Assembly (NCBI RefSeq): GCF_047511655.1
Contig: NC_133392.1
Coordinates: 90,947,042 to 91,011,041, forward strand
DNA length: 64,000 nt
Reading direction: 5' to 3'
Source of the DNA: Castor canadensis
Taxonomy: Eukaryota > Chordata > Mammalia > Rodentia > Castoridae
Below the pieces are notes generated by a model, which was given only the letters and a program-made list of their open reading frames with translations, had not been told where the DNA came from and searched no databases. The translations under genes and the position numbers were made by a program. Of the stretch, positions 11,801-25,800 are shown one piece after another (within the stretch, counting starts at the first letter, position 1; every line of letters starts with the position of its first letter).

Positions 11801-13806
11801 TAATAACTATTATTACTATATGATCTTGAAGGATACTTGCCAAGGAAAAGTTCATGTAGTCAGGTTTCTGTCTCACTTATTAGTTCATTTCTTTTCATTG
11901 ACCACCTCCCATGTGATGGGTAGTCTGCCATATGCTGGTGTATATACTGATAAGCAAGACCAGGGCTTCATGAAGCTGTGTTGTAAAGAAGACCAACAGA
12001 GCCTGTGATCTTGACTATAAAGAAAATAAAGGGACACAGAGGGAGTGGAGAAGGCCACATGTATTACAGTGGTTAAGGGGCCTCTTTAAAAAGGTAACAT
12101 TTTAGCTGAGAAGTGACTGGTGACAAGAACCTGATATGAAAAGAGTTGGGGAAAAAGAGGTAAGGTAGCTGAAACAGTAAGTGTAAACCCCCAGAATAAG
12201 GAATGTTCCAGAGCCAGGAATGAAGCCATGGTGCAGGGGGAAGCAGAAGAGAGGGTATGGAGAGGAGTGGGCTGGTGTGAAAAGGTGTGAAGTTGGATTT
12301 TACTCTGAAAGTAAGAAAAAGTTCCAGAAGTGTTTTAAGCAGGGAACTAACATCTGACTTATGAAATTAGTTAATTTAAAGTTAGTTAACTTAGTTTTAA
12401 ATTCCTCCAGCTAAGGGATAAAAGAGAATGATAGAGGGGGGTGTGAATTCAACTATAATATAAGAACCTTTGATAAATGTCACAATGCACCCCCAATACA
12501 GCAATAGTTTTTTTTTTTTAAGTTTTAAAAAATAATAAAATAAATTCCCCTCTCTAGCTGTAGTGTGGAACATTGGGAAGCTGTGGCTATAGTCAGGTGA
12601 GAGTTGACCTATTCGGGACCAGGGAGGCTGCAGTGGGAAGAGAGCAATGGAGACCACTCATGATCTGAATGAAGACTTGATAAGCTAGATGTGAGAGTTG
12701 AAAAAAAGGAAGAAATCACAGTACAACTCTCCAGTGATGCTGTCTACACTGACTGATGTGTAGGAGTTGGGAGCCAGGCCCTGAAATCCTTTAAGGCTCC
12801 CAGAGTGATTCTACTACGAAGTAGGGCGGGAAAGCACAGACTGGACTATGGATAGCAGAGGAGCTCTTGGATGAACAATTGCAGTGTGTTGCAGTGGGAA
12901 GATGAGCAGAGGAGCAGGTGAGGGCAAGAGTGAGAACCTATCTGACCTGTGTGTGGTGTTTCAAGAAAGAGGTTGCATTTGGGAATCTTCTCAAGAGATG
13001 TTTGTTGGAGATGCCAATGTGACACCATCAGGTGGAAAGTATTTAAATTCACAGGATTGGGAAAGCTTTTCTAGAATACAGGATGGTGAATAAAAGAGCC
13101 CTGACCATGCCTTGACCTCTAAGGTCAGGTGGAAGGGAGGCCAGCAGAGCCGACTGAGAAGGGCCCAATGAAGGAAAGCCAGAGGAGGAGGGTTTCCTGG
13201 AAGGTGAGAGAAGTGCCTTCATCAGGGCAGTGGTGGTCAGCTATACCAAATGCTGGAGAAGTACTGGTGGGCCTCCAACACAGGAGATGGCTGATCCCAA
13301 GCACTTCCAGTGGACCAATAGAAATGGAAACCCAGGTTGTAGCACAGGTTTCCTTGGGGAAGGCAATTGCTGGGTTCGTCCTATCAGATGGCTTTCTTTG
13401 TGCTGTGATTTTCTTTCCTTCTCATTCAGATAACATGACCATGTGGAAATCTCCTGAATTTATGGATTACAATGGCTCTTTGTCAAAATGACACACACTT
13501 TCAACTGAAATTGTATTTGGACATACTGTTTTTGCTTCATTCCTGACCATTACTCAGTAAGAAGTGTTAACTCAGGTGGCAAGTGGCACAATGAGCCAGT
13601 GCCTGTGGTTTACACCTATAATTCTAGCTACTTGAGAGGCTGAGATTGGAAGGATCATGATTGGAGGCTAGCCTGCACAAATAGTTTGAGATCCCCCAAC
13701 TCCAAAATGATCAGAGCAAAATGGATTCAAGTGGTGGAATGCCTGCTTTGCAAGCATGAAGCCCTGAGTTTAAAGCCCAGTCTCTCTCTCTTTCTCTCTC
13801 TCTCTC

Positions 13807-13843
<37 letters not shown>

Positions 13844-16800
13844 AAAGCACGATGTACAAAGGATCACAGATTGGATTTTTTTCGTACTGGGGGTTGAACC
13901 AGTGCCTTACACATATTAGAAGGCACTGCACAAGCTCTCTACCACTTGAGCCACTCCCCCAGACACTTTTGTTTTTGTCTGCACTATTATTATTTGTTTT
14001 GAGATGGTCTCACAGTCTTTATGTGGACTGTCCTTGAACTAACCATCTTCCTGTCTTTGCCTCCTGAGTAGCTGGGATTTTATGGGCATGTACCATTATG
14101 CCCAGCAAATACTGGATTCTTATATTTGGAGTCAAGTTGGGGTACCTGAATTGCCTCATTGGTAAAATGAGGAATAACAACAGTGATGGCTAAAGTGGAG
14201 GTTTTTCTACTGGGTTTTGCAGCAGAATCATGTGGGGACTCCTTGTCACTCCTGTCAAGTGCAATAAGGGTCAGGAGTGTAAGCTAAAGCAAAGACAGCC
14301 TGGGGCTGGTTGGCTTATTTCCTGACAAGTTACCATCACTGCAACTGGTGTGTGCAGTTTTTTTCCTGGGCAAAGTTCAAGAGCCTTCTTCCTGTTCTCA
14401 TGGGGGTTTATGGCCCCAGTAAGATTAAGAATCACTGGCACCTTGTTTCTTTTGTTTTCTCAGAACATCAGGCTTCCATAGACTCTTGGTTTGATAAGGC
14501 TGAACTTGCTCTTGGTCATATGATAGCCTTACATCTACCTAACATCACATGACTGGATTATCTAGAGAAAGAGCAGGTTTTCTTAATAACTGCCCAGCTT
14601 TGCTCTGCTTCCCTCCTGTCTTCACACCACAGTACTGTCAGGTTTCTTTCTAGATTCTGTTTAGTTTTCCATTCCAGCATCTCCAGCGTTTGTTTCACCG
14701 CTTGTATGGGTGACTTTCCAGATCTTGTTTGTTTTCTTGGATGGGATGGAGGTTTGAACTTAGGGCTTCATGCTGCTTTTTTTTTTTTTAATGTTTTTTG
14801 GTGGTCCTGGGGTTGAACTCAGAGCTTTGCACTTGCTGGGCAGGCACTCTTATCCACTTGAACCACAACTCTAGCCTCTTTTGTTCTGGTTATTTTGGAG
14901 ATAGGGTCTTGATTTTTGCCCAGGATGGCCTGAACCTGGATGGCAGGTGTGCACCACCTTGTCCAACATTTTTCCATTAAGATGGGGTCTCACAAACTTT
15001 TTTGCCCAGGCTGGCCTAGAACCTTGATCCTCCTACCAAAGTAGCTTGGGATGACAGACTCATTCCACCACACACAGCTATTGGTTAAGATGAAATCTTG
15101 TTAACTTTTAGCCCAGATGGGCCTCAACTGCAATTCTTCCAATCTCAACCTTTCAGGCTGAGGCTACAGGCATGGGACCCAGGTACCCAGCTCAGCATTC
15201 TGTTTTTTTATGCTTAGAAATACTGTGCTTTTCTCTTTGGTGTTTTGATCTTTGATAGTGCTACTTGCTAAGCCTATAAAAACTCCAGGTCATGAATTTC
15301 CTATAGTTTAGTGAAACTAACAATTCATAAGGGTGGCAATTGCTCTTATTTATTTCGTGCAATTTCAGTTGATGGCTTTCCTGCAAATACTGGGTCAGTG
15401 TAATTTATTAAAAACTTTTTTATCATTATTATTATTTTGTGGCAGTTCAGGGGTTTGAACTCATGGCCTCATGCTTGCTAGGCAGGTGCTCTATCACTTG
15501 AGCCACTCCCCAGCCCTTTTTGCCTTTTGTTATTTTTTGGATAGGATCTTGTGTTTTTGCATGGGGCCTGCCTCAGATCTCGATCCTCCTGCCTGTGCCT
15601 CCCACTGCACCATATCCAGCCCAGTCAGTATATTAGACCTTCCGTGATTTATGCTCCTTGATTGGTCTGATGTTATAGTCACTTTTACTTTCCATGACTC
15701 GTGATGTTTTCTATCTTCTTTCTAAATCCTTTGGTGCTGTTCATTGTTTGTGATGGAGATTGTAGTTTGTTCTGTTTGCTGACCTAACTATTGCTTATGA
15801 ATTTGTGATTGTACCTTTCAAGCTTTCTGAATCAAATGCCTAGCTAATGCTTAACATCTTAGGGTGTTGGAAAGTGTGTATCAAATGAGTAAATGTTTTG
15901 TGCCAATAGGTCCTGTTTGGCTTTTACTTTTTGTTCTTCTGTCTCTGCTTTGCACCATCCTTTTCATACCATCTTACTTTTGTTACAGCAATAAGCTGTC
16001 TGTGTGAATGTGTCTGTTTAATAACATTCATGTACTTAGGAGCTGGGCAGACTTACAAATTGGGAATGGGGGGGGCAAGAAAGAGTCCTCAGAGAAGTTT
16101 AGAAAACTTACACATTCACATTTTTGCCTTGAGATACTAGAATATTTGAACTAAAATATCATTAGCATTTCCTCCCAAATTTAGATGTTATTTTCAAACT
16201 TAGACTTATTAAAGAATAAGGGCTGTGCACACAAACCAAGTGGTAGAGAGCCTGCCTGGCAAGAGTGAGGCCTTAAGTTCAAGCCCCAGTATGAGAGAGG
16301 GAGAGAGAGAGAGAGAGAACTATTTCTTGAGCACCTTAATTCTTTATATCAATTAATATTTTTCTGTTTTCTGTCATCCTGTCAGATCATCACAATCCAC
16401 CAGTACTACCCTGTATTTTGCCAATTGTCTCCTGTATTCAAGGGAAATGTTTTTCAGAGTAGCTTAAATTTTTTCTTTAATCATTCATATTAGAAGTATT
16501 ACTACTGCTTATAAATAAATTAAGAAACAATTCTGGAAGGATATAGTCATAGAAATAATGTAACATAATGAGTGATTTTTGAGATTCATTACTTACAATT
16601 TATTTTTTTGTCTTTTTTTTTTTTTTTTTTGGTGCAAACCCAGGGCTTCACACATTTTAAAACTAGGCAAATGCTACATCCTAGCCTTAAAATCTCCTTT
16701 TGAAGCTTTTGCTATTGATTTCCTCTCCCTTCTTCCCCTCCCCTGTTCTCCTCTCCTCCTTTACCTTCTCCTTCCTCCTCCTTCTCCTCCTTCTTTCTCT

Positions 16801-19800
16801 CTCTGTCTCACTCTCTCCCTCCCCTGCCTTTCCCTGAGACAACTTTTTTTTTTTTGTGGTACTAGGGCTTGAACTCAGGGCCTTCACCTTGAGCCACTCC
16901 ACCAGCCCTATTTTTGTGAAGGGTTTTTTGAAATAGGATCTTGAGAACTATTTGCCTGGGCTGACCTGGAACCACGATCCTCCTGATCTCTGCCTCCTGA
17001 GTAGCTAGGATTACAGGGGATAGCCACCGGCACCTGGCTCCCTGAGACTTCTTAATAAATTAATTTTCTTAGAATAATGTGACCATCACTATCATTTCTT
17101 GACCACTGAATGGCAAGGTTTCTTGAGTCAGTTGGGCACATGAGGCACTGTTTCTGTTCCTGTAGCACTCGCTGCACCTCCCAGCATAGCTCTTGACATC
17201 TCTCTGTACTTTTGTCTTTTTGTGTCACTTCCTTCCCTTCGTGTGAACTCCTAGAAGGTAGGAAAATGGCTTCAGCAGATCTTGGCTTTCAAGGTCACTA
17301 GGTAGTTGACCAAATGCACTGTGTTTTTCTTTTTGTGTTACTTCCTTCCCTTCGTGTGAACTCCTAGAAGGTAGGAAAATGGCTTCAGCAGATCCTGGCT
17401 TTCAAGGTCACTAGGTAGTTGACCAAATGCACTGTGCTTTCTCCACTGCTTTGGCAAAAGCAACCTCTTCTTCCTTCAGTCCAGCATTTCTCACACAGAG
17501 GCTGGTATGTGGGTGCATGGTGGGAGTGGGGTGGGGTGGGACAGCTCTATGGCCTTACCATCAGGGTTCTAAGAATCTAGTACACACCTTCTCATGTTTT
17601 GCTACAAGAAAGGTGTGTAGGGATCATCAGGATGGATAAGTTAACCACACAGGACACTAAAGTGATGGTGGTAATGCTGAGCTCAGTCTTACTCAAACAC
17701 ATCCATGGGGGCTTCCTCTAGGAATCTTCTCAGGACTCTGAAGTCCACCTTTGAGGATGTTGCTCTTGGACTGTTAAGATGTCATCTCGCTCTGGGAAAT
17801 GTGTCCCTCGATGTTGTTAGTCTAGCCTCCTGTGGCACTTACGTTTTAGGCTGTGGTACAGCATTCATTTGCCCATTGGACATTAATGCATTCACAAGTC
17901 TCTCTCCTATACCAAGGGACGTATTCAGTCTTGTATACCAAGTATCCAGTCCAATGCTCGCTCAGCACATTAAGTGCTCATGAAGTCAGTCAAATTCAGT
18001 CAGGGGTGACTATAGTAGGCTGAGGGCAAACATATTGTAAAGCCCTCAATTTTTTTTGAAATGAGATTCATTGTGGTAATCATTTTTTATTTCTAAAAGC
18101 ATTTTGTTTTGCTGGGCACCAATGGTTCACGCCTGTAATCCTAGCTACTTGGGAGGAAGAGATTGGGAAGATCGGCCTGGAGGCGTGGATCCAGAGGTAG
18201 AGCCACCTGCTTTGCAAGCTCAAAGCCCCAAGTTCAAACTCCACTCCTACCAAAAAAATTAAATAAATAAAAGCATTTTGTTTTCTCTAGTTTTTCTTGG
18301 AAATATTTTTACCCATGTTGTATGGTAAGCATGGTTTTTTTCCTAATGGGTCTAATTCTATTATACTCAGTTCTGTTTCTAAATTTAACTACTCACTGAA
18401 CATGTTTTTCAAGTTATTTGTTAGAGTGTTCCAAGTCCTAGGATGAACCTCTGGAGAGGCCTCCATGTTTTCTAGAATATGAGGGGCAATTCCAGTCTGG
18501 GACCCCCAGGCTCAAGCAAGGTCATGGTTTCAAATTCCCTGATCATGCAGGTGTGAGGCTCACAGGGCTTGGTTGTGGCCATCATTTCTCAGGCTGGGTC
18601 TATTTTTTAATGATTTCTGCTTTCTTTGGAGAGAAGATTTGGAACCACTCTGCTGTCCTCTGTAATCCTTTAAACCGGGGATAGGCAGGTTCAGTGTTGG
18701 CTATTTTCCTGAAACATCAGCCCACTGGGGAGAAGGATCTCCTGTTAGGTCTTGGGTGGGTTTTGGTTCTTGCTTCCCTTTCCTGAGGCCACACAACTCC
18801 ACGAATGTGTGAATGGAAATGGATCTTACTTTTATAGGCTTCCACTGAGATTGGTCCAGGAGCCCTCTGCTCTCTTTTGACTACTCAGGTCTTTACAGGC
18901 ACTTCCCTCCCTACCCCCTCAAAAAGCAGGAGTTTTCTTTTCTCCTTCCTCCCTCCCTCCTTACTTCCCTCTCTCCTTTCTTCCTGCGTTTCCTTTCTTT
19001 CCCCCTTCCCTCCTTTATTCTTTCCTATCCTCTTTTCTGGCTAACATCGCCCACTAATTCTGGAACCCAGAGTGTCTAAATAACTCACATTAGAAGTGGA
19101 AAATCATTAACAGCTGAACATGAGCTTTCAAGGGTCACTTCCTTTTGGGCTTCTTTTAAACTTGTTAGTCAATGCAAGTACCACAGATCATAAGTCAGCT
19201 TAAAAATGTTATTCAAGTATTCCCACTAAAAAGATTCCCAAGAATAATGCTCAATTGCAAAAACTTCCCCAAGAAATGTGTAACTTGAATGACTGGCCTA
19301 ATTTATTAGAATTTGTTGATCAAGACACTTCCCATGGCAGCATACACAAATTTAACTCACAGTGACTTAAGTTCCAAGGGTATTTACTGGCTCAAACTGA
19401 AAGTCTTGGGATAGATAGCTTCAGGCTATCTCTTGTCTGACTTTCTGTGCTAGCTCCAGTCTCTGGAAGGCTCCCCTGTGGTGGTAAGATGAGTTCTAGG
19501 AGTGCCAGACAATGGTCTGTATCTACAGTATGAGTGCCAATCTGTTGATTATGGGCCCAGCAGTAAACATTCAACACAATAGCCCCAATGTGTGCATATT
19601 TATTTATAAATGATTATTCTTACTGTTACATATTTCATATATAATACTGTCCTATGTTATATTGTTATATGTGTACTCTGTAATTTAATTAATTTTTGTG
19701 ATATATGTTTACTCTATGTTATATTAGTCCCGATTCTTAGCTTTTAAGATTAAGAATAAAATAGAGCCACTAATGTTTTCTATACACCAATGAATTGTTT

Positions 19801-22800
19801 TGCACATCTCACTTTGGGGACTTCCTAACAGAAAGACCACATGTGTCTCATTGGTTATAATCACGGTCTTATGGCCACGTCTCCTTTGGTTCTTTGTGTC
19901 CTAACCGAACCATCTCTGAATCCAGAGCCCTGAAACAGGAAAAACAAAATACTACTAATCTAAGCCCACAAAATCTGACCAGGCATAAATAGAGATATTT
20001 TATTCTACTTTTTCAAGTTATTTATGTTCTGGAACCTTATAATTATTGACGTTTTATCCAAAAAGGGGCAACATAACCTTTCTCAGGAGAGTTATAGAAT
20101 AAAGATTCTTTGTGTCCATAGCAATTTAATCCCATTAGTTTCTATACTAAATTTATGTCATTTCAGGCCTGAAAGAAATGTGTTAGGGAAATGTCCCGTG
20201 TAGTTTTTGTTCATACACACACTTGCAAACACACTCAGACACTTATGCATTCACACACAGTCATATGCACACTAACATACATGCATACACACAAGGATAT
20301 GTATTAAGATGCCAGAACTAATGAGTCTAACTAATAAAATTCTAATTTTAGAACTCTCCAGAATGGCCATTTTGAATTAAGTTGGCAGCTATGTGGAGAG
20401 GCACGTAGTAGAAAGGGTGGAGTAGTTTTCAGATTTCTACAGAAGAAAAGAGCTCACTGGTTGGAGCAAGCCATGCTCCCCCACACAGGTGAAGCATGTG
20501 AACAGGAAGACATGTGGCACCTTTTTTGAGGGACGGACTCCTTTAAAAATTGACCTTCTGTTGCAGCCAAACAATGGTGCATCTTGATTCTGAGGTGAAA
20601 GAAGAATGTCTCAGGGAAGACCTGAAGTTTTACTTCATGAACCCCTGTGAGAAATACCGAGCCAGACGCCAGATCCCATGGAAACTGGGTTTGCAGATTT
20701 TGAAGATTGTCATGGTTACCATGCAGGTACCTTATACTATTCTTTTCCTTACCCCAAAAGGGAACTATTTTATGTTTCTCTACTTGACTTTTGTTTCAAA
20801 AAGTCCATACTCAAGTTCAAAGAACTGTAAAATTATGTTTGTTTGGAGGGCAGATGGTATGTTGAAATTCAGTTTGGAAGACAACCTTATTTTAGTAAGT
20901 GATCATGAAGTTACCTCTCCCAGGTCCTAAATACTAAGTGAATGTTGATCCATATGGGGGTGGAATTTGAATTCCTATATCTGCATGAGGCCCATAGGCT
21001 GGCCAGTTGGTCAGTCCTATCCATCATCTTCATTCAAATACACCTCACTTAAATATGCTTTCGAAACAGCTTTTTTTTTTTTTGTCTTAAGGCATAGAAT
21101 GTTAAGGTTTCCCTTTCATCAGTAGCAGAGTACTCCAAGTGAGGACAGTTACTGGACACTATCAAGACTGTGCACAGGCTATGCTTGACCATTTGTTTAA
21201 GTTTATACTGCTGAGCAGTTTACCACCAGCAGCAAAAAAACCATTAGAGTTGCTGTCTAGCTGTTAGGCTGTGATACTGAACCAGTCTGGGGGAGATCCC
21301 TCTGTGAGGTAACTACATTTGAAACATGTGCTCTTAAAAAAAAACAGTATTGGCTGGGCATTAGTGGCTCATGCCTGTAATCCTAGCTACTTGGGAGGCT
21401 GACATCGAGAGGATTGAGGTTCTAGGCCAGTCTGGGCATATAGCTTGCAAGACCCCATCTCTAAAATTAACCAGGGCGAAATGGACTGGAAGCATGACTC
21501 AAGCAGTAGAGTGGCTGCTTTGCAAGCACAAAGCCCTGAATTCAAACTTCAGTCCCATCAAAAAAAAAAATTTTAAATTAAAAAAAACAACAACAGTTGG
21601 AATATTTGGCTTTATTGGCAAATAATCACTCTATTACCAATGAAAAGTGTGCAAACATGTTATTTCTAAAATGTAATAATAAATACTTAAAAATACCTCC
21701 ATATAGCTCTAGAAATGAGAGGGGGAATTCTGCTGTCACTGAAGTTGTGTCTTTGCTCTGCATTCGTAAGTAGGTCTTCCTATTATGTGACATGCCATCC
21801 CAGGTCAATGAGCTTTAGGGAAAGTGAGTTTTAACTTCAAAAAAGTTAACAAGGCCGAGAAACAGAAACCATTAAAAGCTAGGTGTACTAGCTTTTTAAA
21901 TTCTTGGTTTTAGTTCTGGCAATCTATAAACTAGATGCATTGCTAGTATTAATTGAGAAGAAATAATGTCCCCTCCTGTTATTTGGTTAATTATTTCCCA
22001 ATTTTTTGTCTTGATAAACCAGGTTCAATTTTGACTTTTTGATCTAATAGTGTTACTAAAACTTTAACTTACACAGGCATAACACATTATTGCAATCTTT
22101 GACTCAGCCTTCTTTGTCCTGATACCTACTAAATCCCATTTTTTTCATTCAAAATACCATTTATTTATGTTTTTTTTTTTCCATTCCCGCCATCTGTCTC
22201 TAGCATAGACTTTTTTTGGCAGTATCAGAATTTGAACTCAGGGCTTCCTGCTTATTAGGCAGACATTCTACTGCTTGAACCATACCTCCAACCCTCTAGC
22301 ATAGACTTTTATCTTCAATTTAAAATACTTGTGAAGCATCTCACTTGGTGAGAATCGAGCTGGGGGTACAGCTATTGATGCATCATACTGCTGCTGACAG
22401 CTCACACATACCATAGTGTTTGACATGTGCCACACACTGGTGACATGTGTGTTAATGCATTTCATCCTGTCTCTAACCCTGTGAGGTAGATTCAGTTAGA
22501 ATCTCCTTTATATGGGTTAGAAACTGGGACAAAAGAGTTAAGCAATGTACTTAACTTGAGCTCTGACAGTCTGGCTCTTCTGTATGCACTCTTGCTCTCA
22601 TTCTGTGCCTATGCTGGATACAGATTCTGACCTCCAAGTTTGCAGAACCAGGCTTCCTCTAGTTTTTGTCTTTGTTATCTTTCTTATACGCACATATACC
22701 ATTTGTCTCAATGCTAATATCACATTAGATTTTCTTAGACTCGCCTTTACTGTGTCACTATCTTGCTCAGAAATTTCCACAGACTCCTCTTCTCCCAGGA

Positions 22801-25800
22801 GAAAATGGGGACTTTATATCCCGAAATAGCAGATTTTCGTAGTCTCTTTCAACTTCTTTCCAACAAGGGTTCATCTACTGCTTTTTATGCAAATGCCAGG
22901 CAGCCAGACCAACATGATGGTTCTCATCCCTGCCCTGTTCAAGTCCAAAGTGATTCTTTCCCCCTCATCTTACCGGTGCCATTTAAAGTCCTGTCTCTCC
23001 CTCGTCTTTTCCTAACCACTCAGCCTGTGGTTTTCCCCAGTCCTCTGCTGTCTACATCACTAATTTTACTTTTAATAATAAAGTATTGCTAGGAAGTGGT
23101 CATTTATATTTTGTGTCTCCCCTAATACAATTGAGAAAGATTACAGTTTTTATTCCTTTGTAGCCTCTTTCTGTTAAGCTTTGCTACTTGGATAGCTTGT
23201 CATTCCTCCTCTTTTTTCTGTATTTTAGCATTCCATTTCTCAAGTCTAAGGTTGCTGAGTAGGAGACTTCAAAACCAACATGCCTACCTGCATTCCACAA
23301 TAATTTATAATCTCCAGGGAAGTGTCTGCATTCTTTCCCTAGCTCCACTATCTCTGTCTGTATTCCTTGTACATAGTTAGAGTTTTATCTTGTTTTTAAC
23401 ATGGCTCAAAAGTTTTTCCTCCTACATCAATTTAATAATGAAGTCTTTAGTTCACAATTTTTTCCAGACTTAATCTTTTTCTGTCTCAAATCATATTCTC
23501 AGCAAACTTAAGTACTAGTTAGTGGGACAGAGATATGTTTTTGATATCCCCTGCTTTTTGAAGGTAAAGTTATTTGGTCAACCTCATCCTCTTTTGCTCT
23601 CACTCTGTAAGGAGAACATGGTTCTTTCATAGCAAGAAAGAGACATTGCAGTTTTCTCTTCAGGGTACTCTCCCCTAAGAGATGCTATGAAAATCCAGGC
23701 CTTTCCTGATGCTGGGCTCTATGTGAAGACCTTGGCTTGTTCAGTGACCACTAGATTGGAAGAAATATCTTTCTTTTTCTTTTTTGTGGCATTGCATTTT
23801 GATCTCAGGGCTTCACACTTGTGAGGTAGGTGCTCTACCAGTTGAACCACACCTCCAGTCCTGGAAGTTTCTCGCTCTTGATGCCAGATAGGGGTGGTTC
23901 CAAGCAGAGATCACAACTCCATGTTCTCTTCTTCTCAGCACTGTATTTGTGACTTTGAGTTTAAATAAGGTGGTGGTTTTAAATATCAGCAAGTAGTGTC
24001 TCTTTCTTGATCAATTTGTCCATTCTCTAGACTTTTTGTTGATTGTTTTGATTTATTTTGTTTTTGGCAGTACTGTAGTTTGAACTCAGGGCCTTATGTT
24101 GCTAGGCAGGCAGTCTACCACTTGAACCATGTCTCCAGCCTTTCTGGCTTCAGTTCTGTTTTTTTGTTTGTTTGTTTGTTTTGTTTTTAATTTAAGATAG
24201 GGTCTATCCCCCTACCTCCACTTCTGCACCATCACACATGCTTCTTTAGCTTCATTATGAGCATGGGAAGGGTCTAATATATTCAGTTTAAGAGGTAGTA
24301 TGTCCAAGAGGGCAAGAGGACAAACAAGCTATGGTGTCAGACACGCCTGGGTTCAGATCCTCACTCTGACACTTTCCAGATGTTCCAGCTTGGATACATT
24401 CCGGGCTTCAGGTTGCGTATGTATAAAGTGGTATTGTAGTCATCAGTTGACTCAGTATTTGGTGCTAGCATTGTGATGGACCACACTTCATTCCCTGAGT
24501 AAAAAAAACTTCCTGTCTGTATGGACTCCAATATAATAGCTGCTCCATACAGTACGGGGAAATCAAATGAAAAATAATTATCAATTTTGAGCACAGTGCC
24601 TCATACTCAATGATAAGAATCATTATTCAACCCATGCAGCGTTGATCTTGCCCACATTGGACCTCTGTCTGGCACACATTCAGAAAACTGTGCTGGAGGA
24701 ACTTAATTCCGTGTACTAATGGTGAGGTGGACAGGGTCACTTTGAATCACAGTAGGTACACATGCACACATGCGTTGCTGCCTGGTTTTCTATTTCAGCA
24801 GCCTGATCTTTACTGGAGTCTCCACAGGCACTATCGACAGATAGCACAAGCTTGGAAGAACTTGTAACCTTTAGTTGCTTGACTTTCAGCTCAAGGTTGA
24901 TGACCTGGGGTATCTTACTTTAGAAGAGCTGAATAGCTGGGCTTTTAGCAATTGCTCAGCGATTTGACTTGGTATTTGAGGACTGTGACATGATGAGATT
25001 AAAAATGCTGAAGTATCATGTATGGACACTCAAGCAGTAGCTATCCTTCCTAATTCTGAGGAGCTGGTGCTTAAATTCTTTTTTATAAGCGATGACCCAG
25101 AGACAAGTTTGTTAGTAGAGGGAAATTATTCATGTAGCATAACAAAGATAGCTTTGGAGTTAGATCTGCCTTCTAGAGTGAAGTGGCTTGGGGCAATTTA
25201 ATGAGGCTAACTCTCAGTTTCCAGTTATGTAAAATGGGGAGAGCAGTAGTGACGTTTTCATACGGTGGTTGTGGGGCAAACAAAGTGATGCAGGTACAGC
25301 AGTTAGTGCAGTTCCTGGCACATAGTAATTGCTGAAAAAACAGTGGTTATTTTAATTTTTCAGTCTTCAAAAATAGACAAAATGTAAAAGGTTCAGAATA
25401 TAGGCAACTAGAAACCCTTGTACCAGCTTGCATATGCAAATTAACGTTAAGTTTCACCTGAGTTCTTCACAATTGATATCCTATATATTATCAGGCAGAT
25501 AGTATATTGAGTGATGGAATGACAGATGACAGAATTGTCAGGGTCATCTAATTAAACTTGCTAAGGAAGCAGTTCCAAAATGCTTTGTTGACTTAGTTGG
25601 GTAAGGCCTTGGGGAGAACTTTCCAGAGTCTCCTTGGTTTATAAGACAGCTTAGGGAGTGGGGAAAGGTATGTGTGATGGGACATATGGAGGTTGACTTC
25701 ACCACCATCTCTGCCTATGTGTATGTGAGAGAGAGACAGAGGGGGCAAGAGTGTGAAGAAGAGTACAGGGAGTATGAGAGAGAGCAGGAGAGAGTACACA

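Larger units (their letters stand above)
5828..20566 (+). other. MCOLN2 intron 1 (14.7 kb)
   Basis: Donor GTCGGT, acceptor TTGCAG. It holds the alternative first exon, numerous ID/B1 SINEs in both orientations, L1 3' tails, an L2 copy, pyrimidine-rich tracts, and two local tandem duplications, all listed separately. Outside these (for example 6900-7735, 17640-18100, 19040-20200) I see no further exon. Confidence 0.85.

Noticed and set aside
16687..16902. Arg/Glu-rich antisense open frame
   Set aside because: It is the reverse of a pyrimidine-rich tract and a SINE.
20727..20930. Open continuation of exon 2 into intron 2 as a longer exon
   Set aside because: The donor CAG|GTACCT is good, exon 3 joins exactly in frame with conserved sequence, and the extension has no family resemblance.
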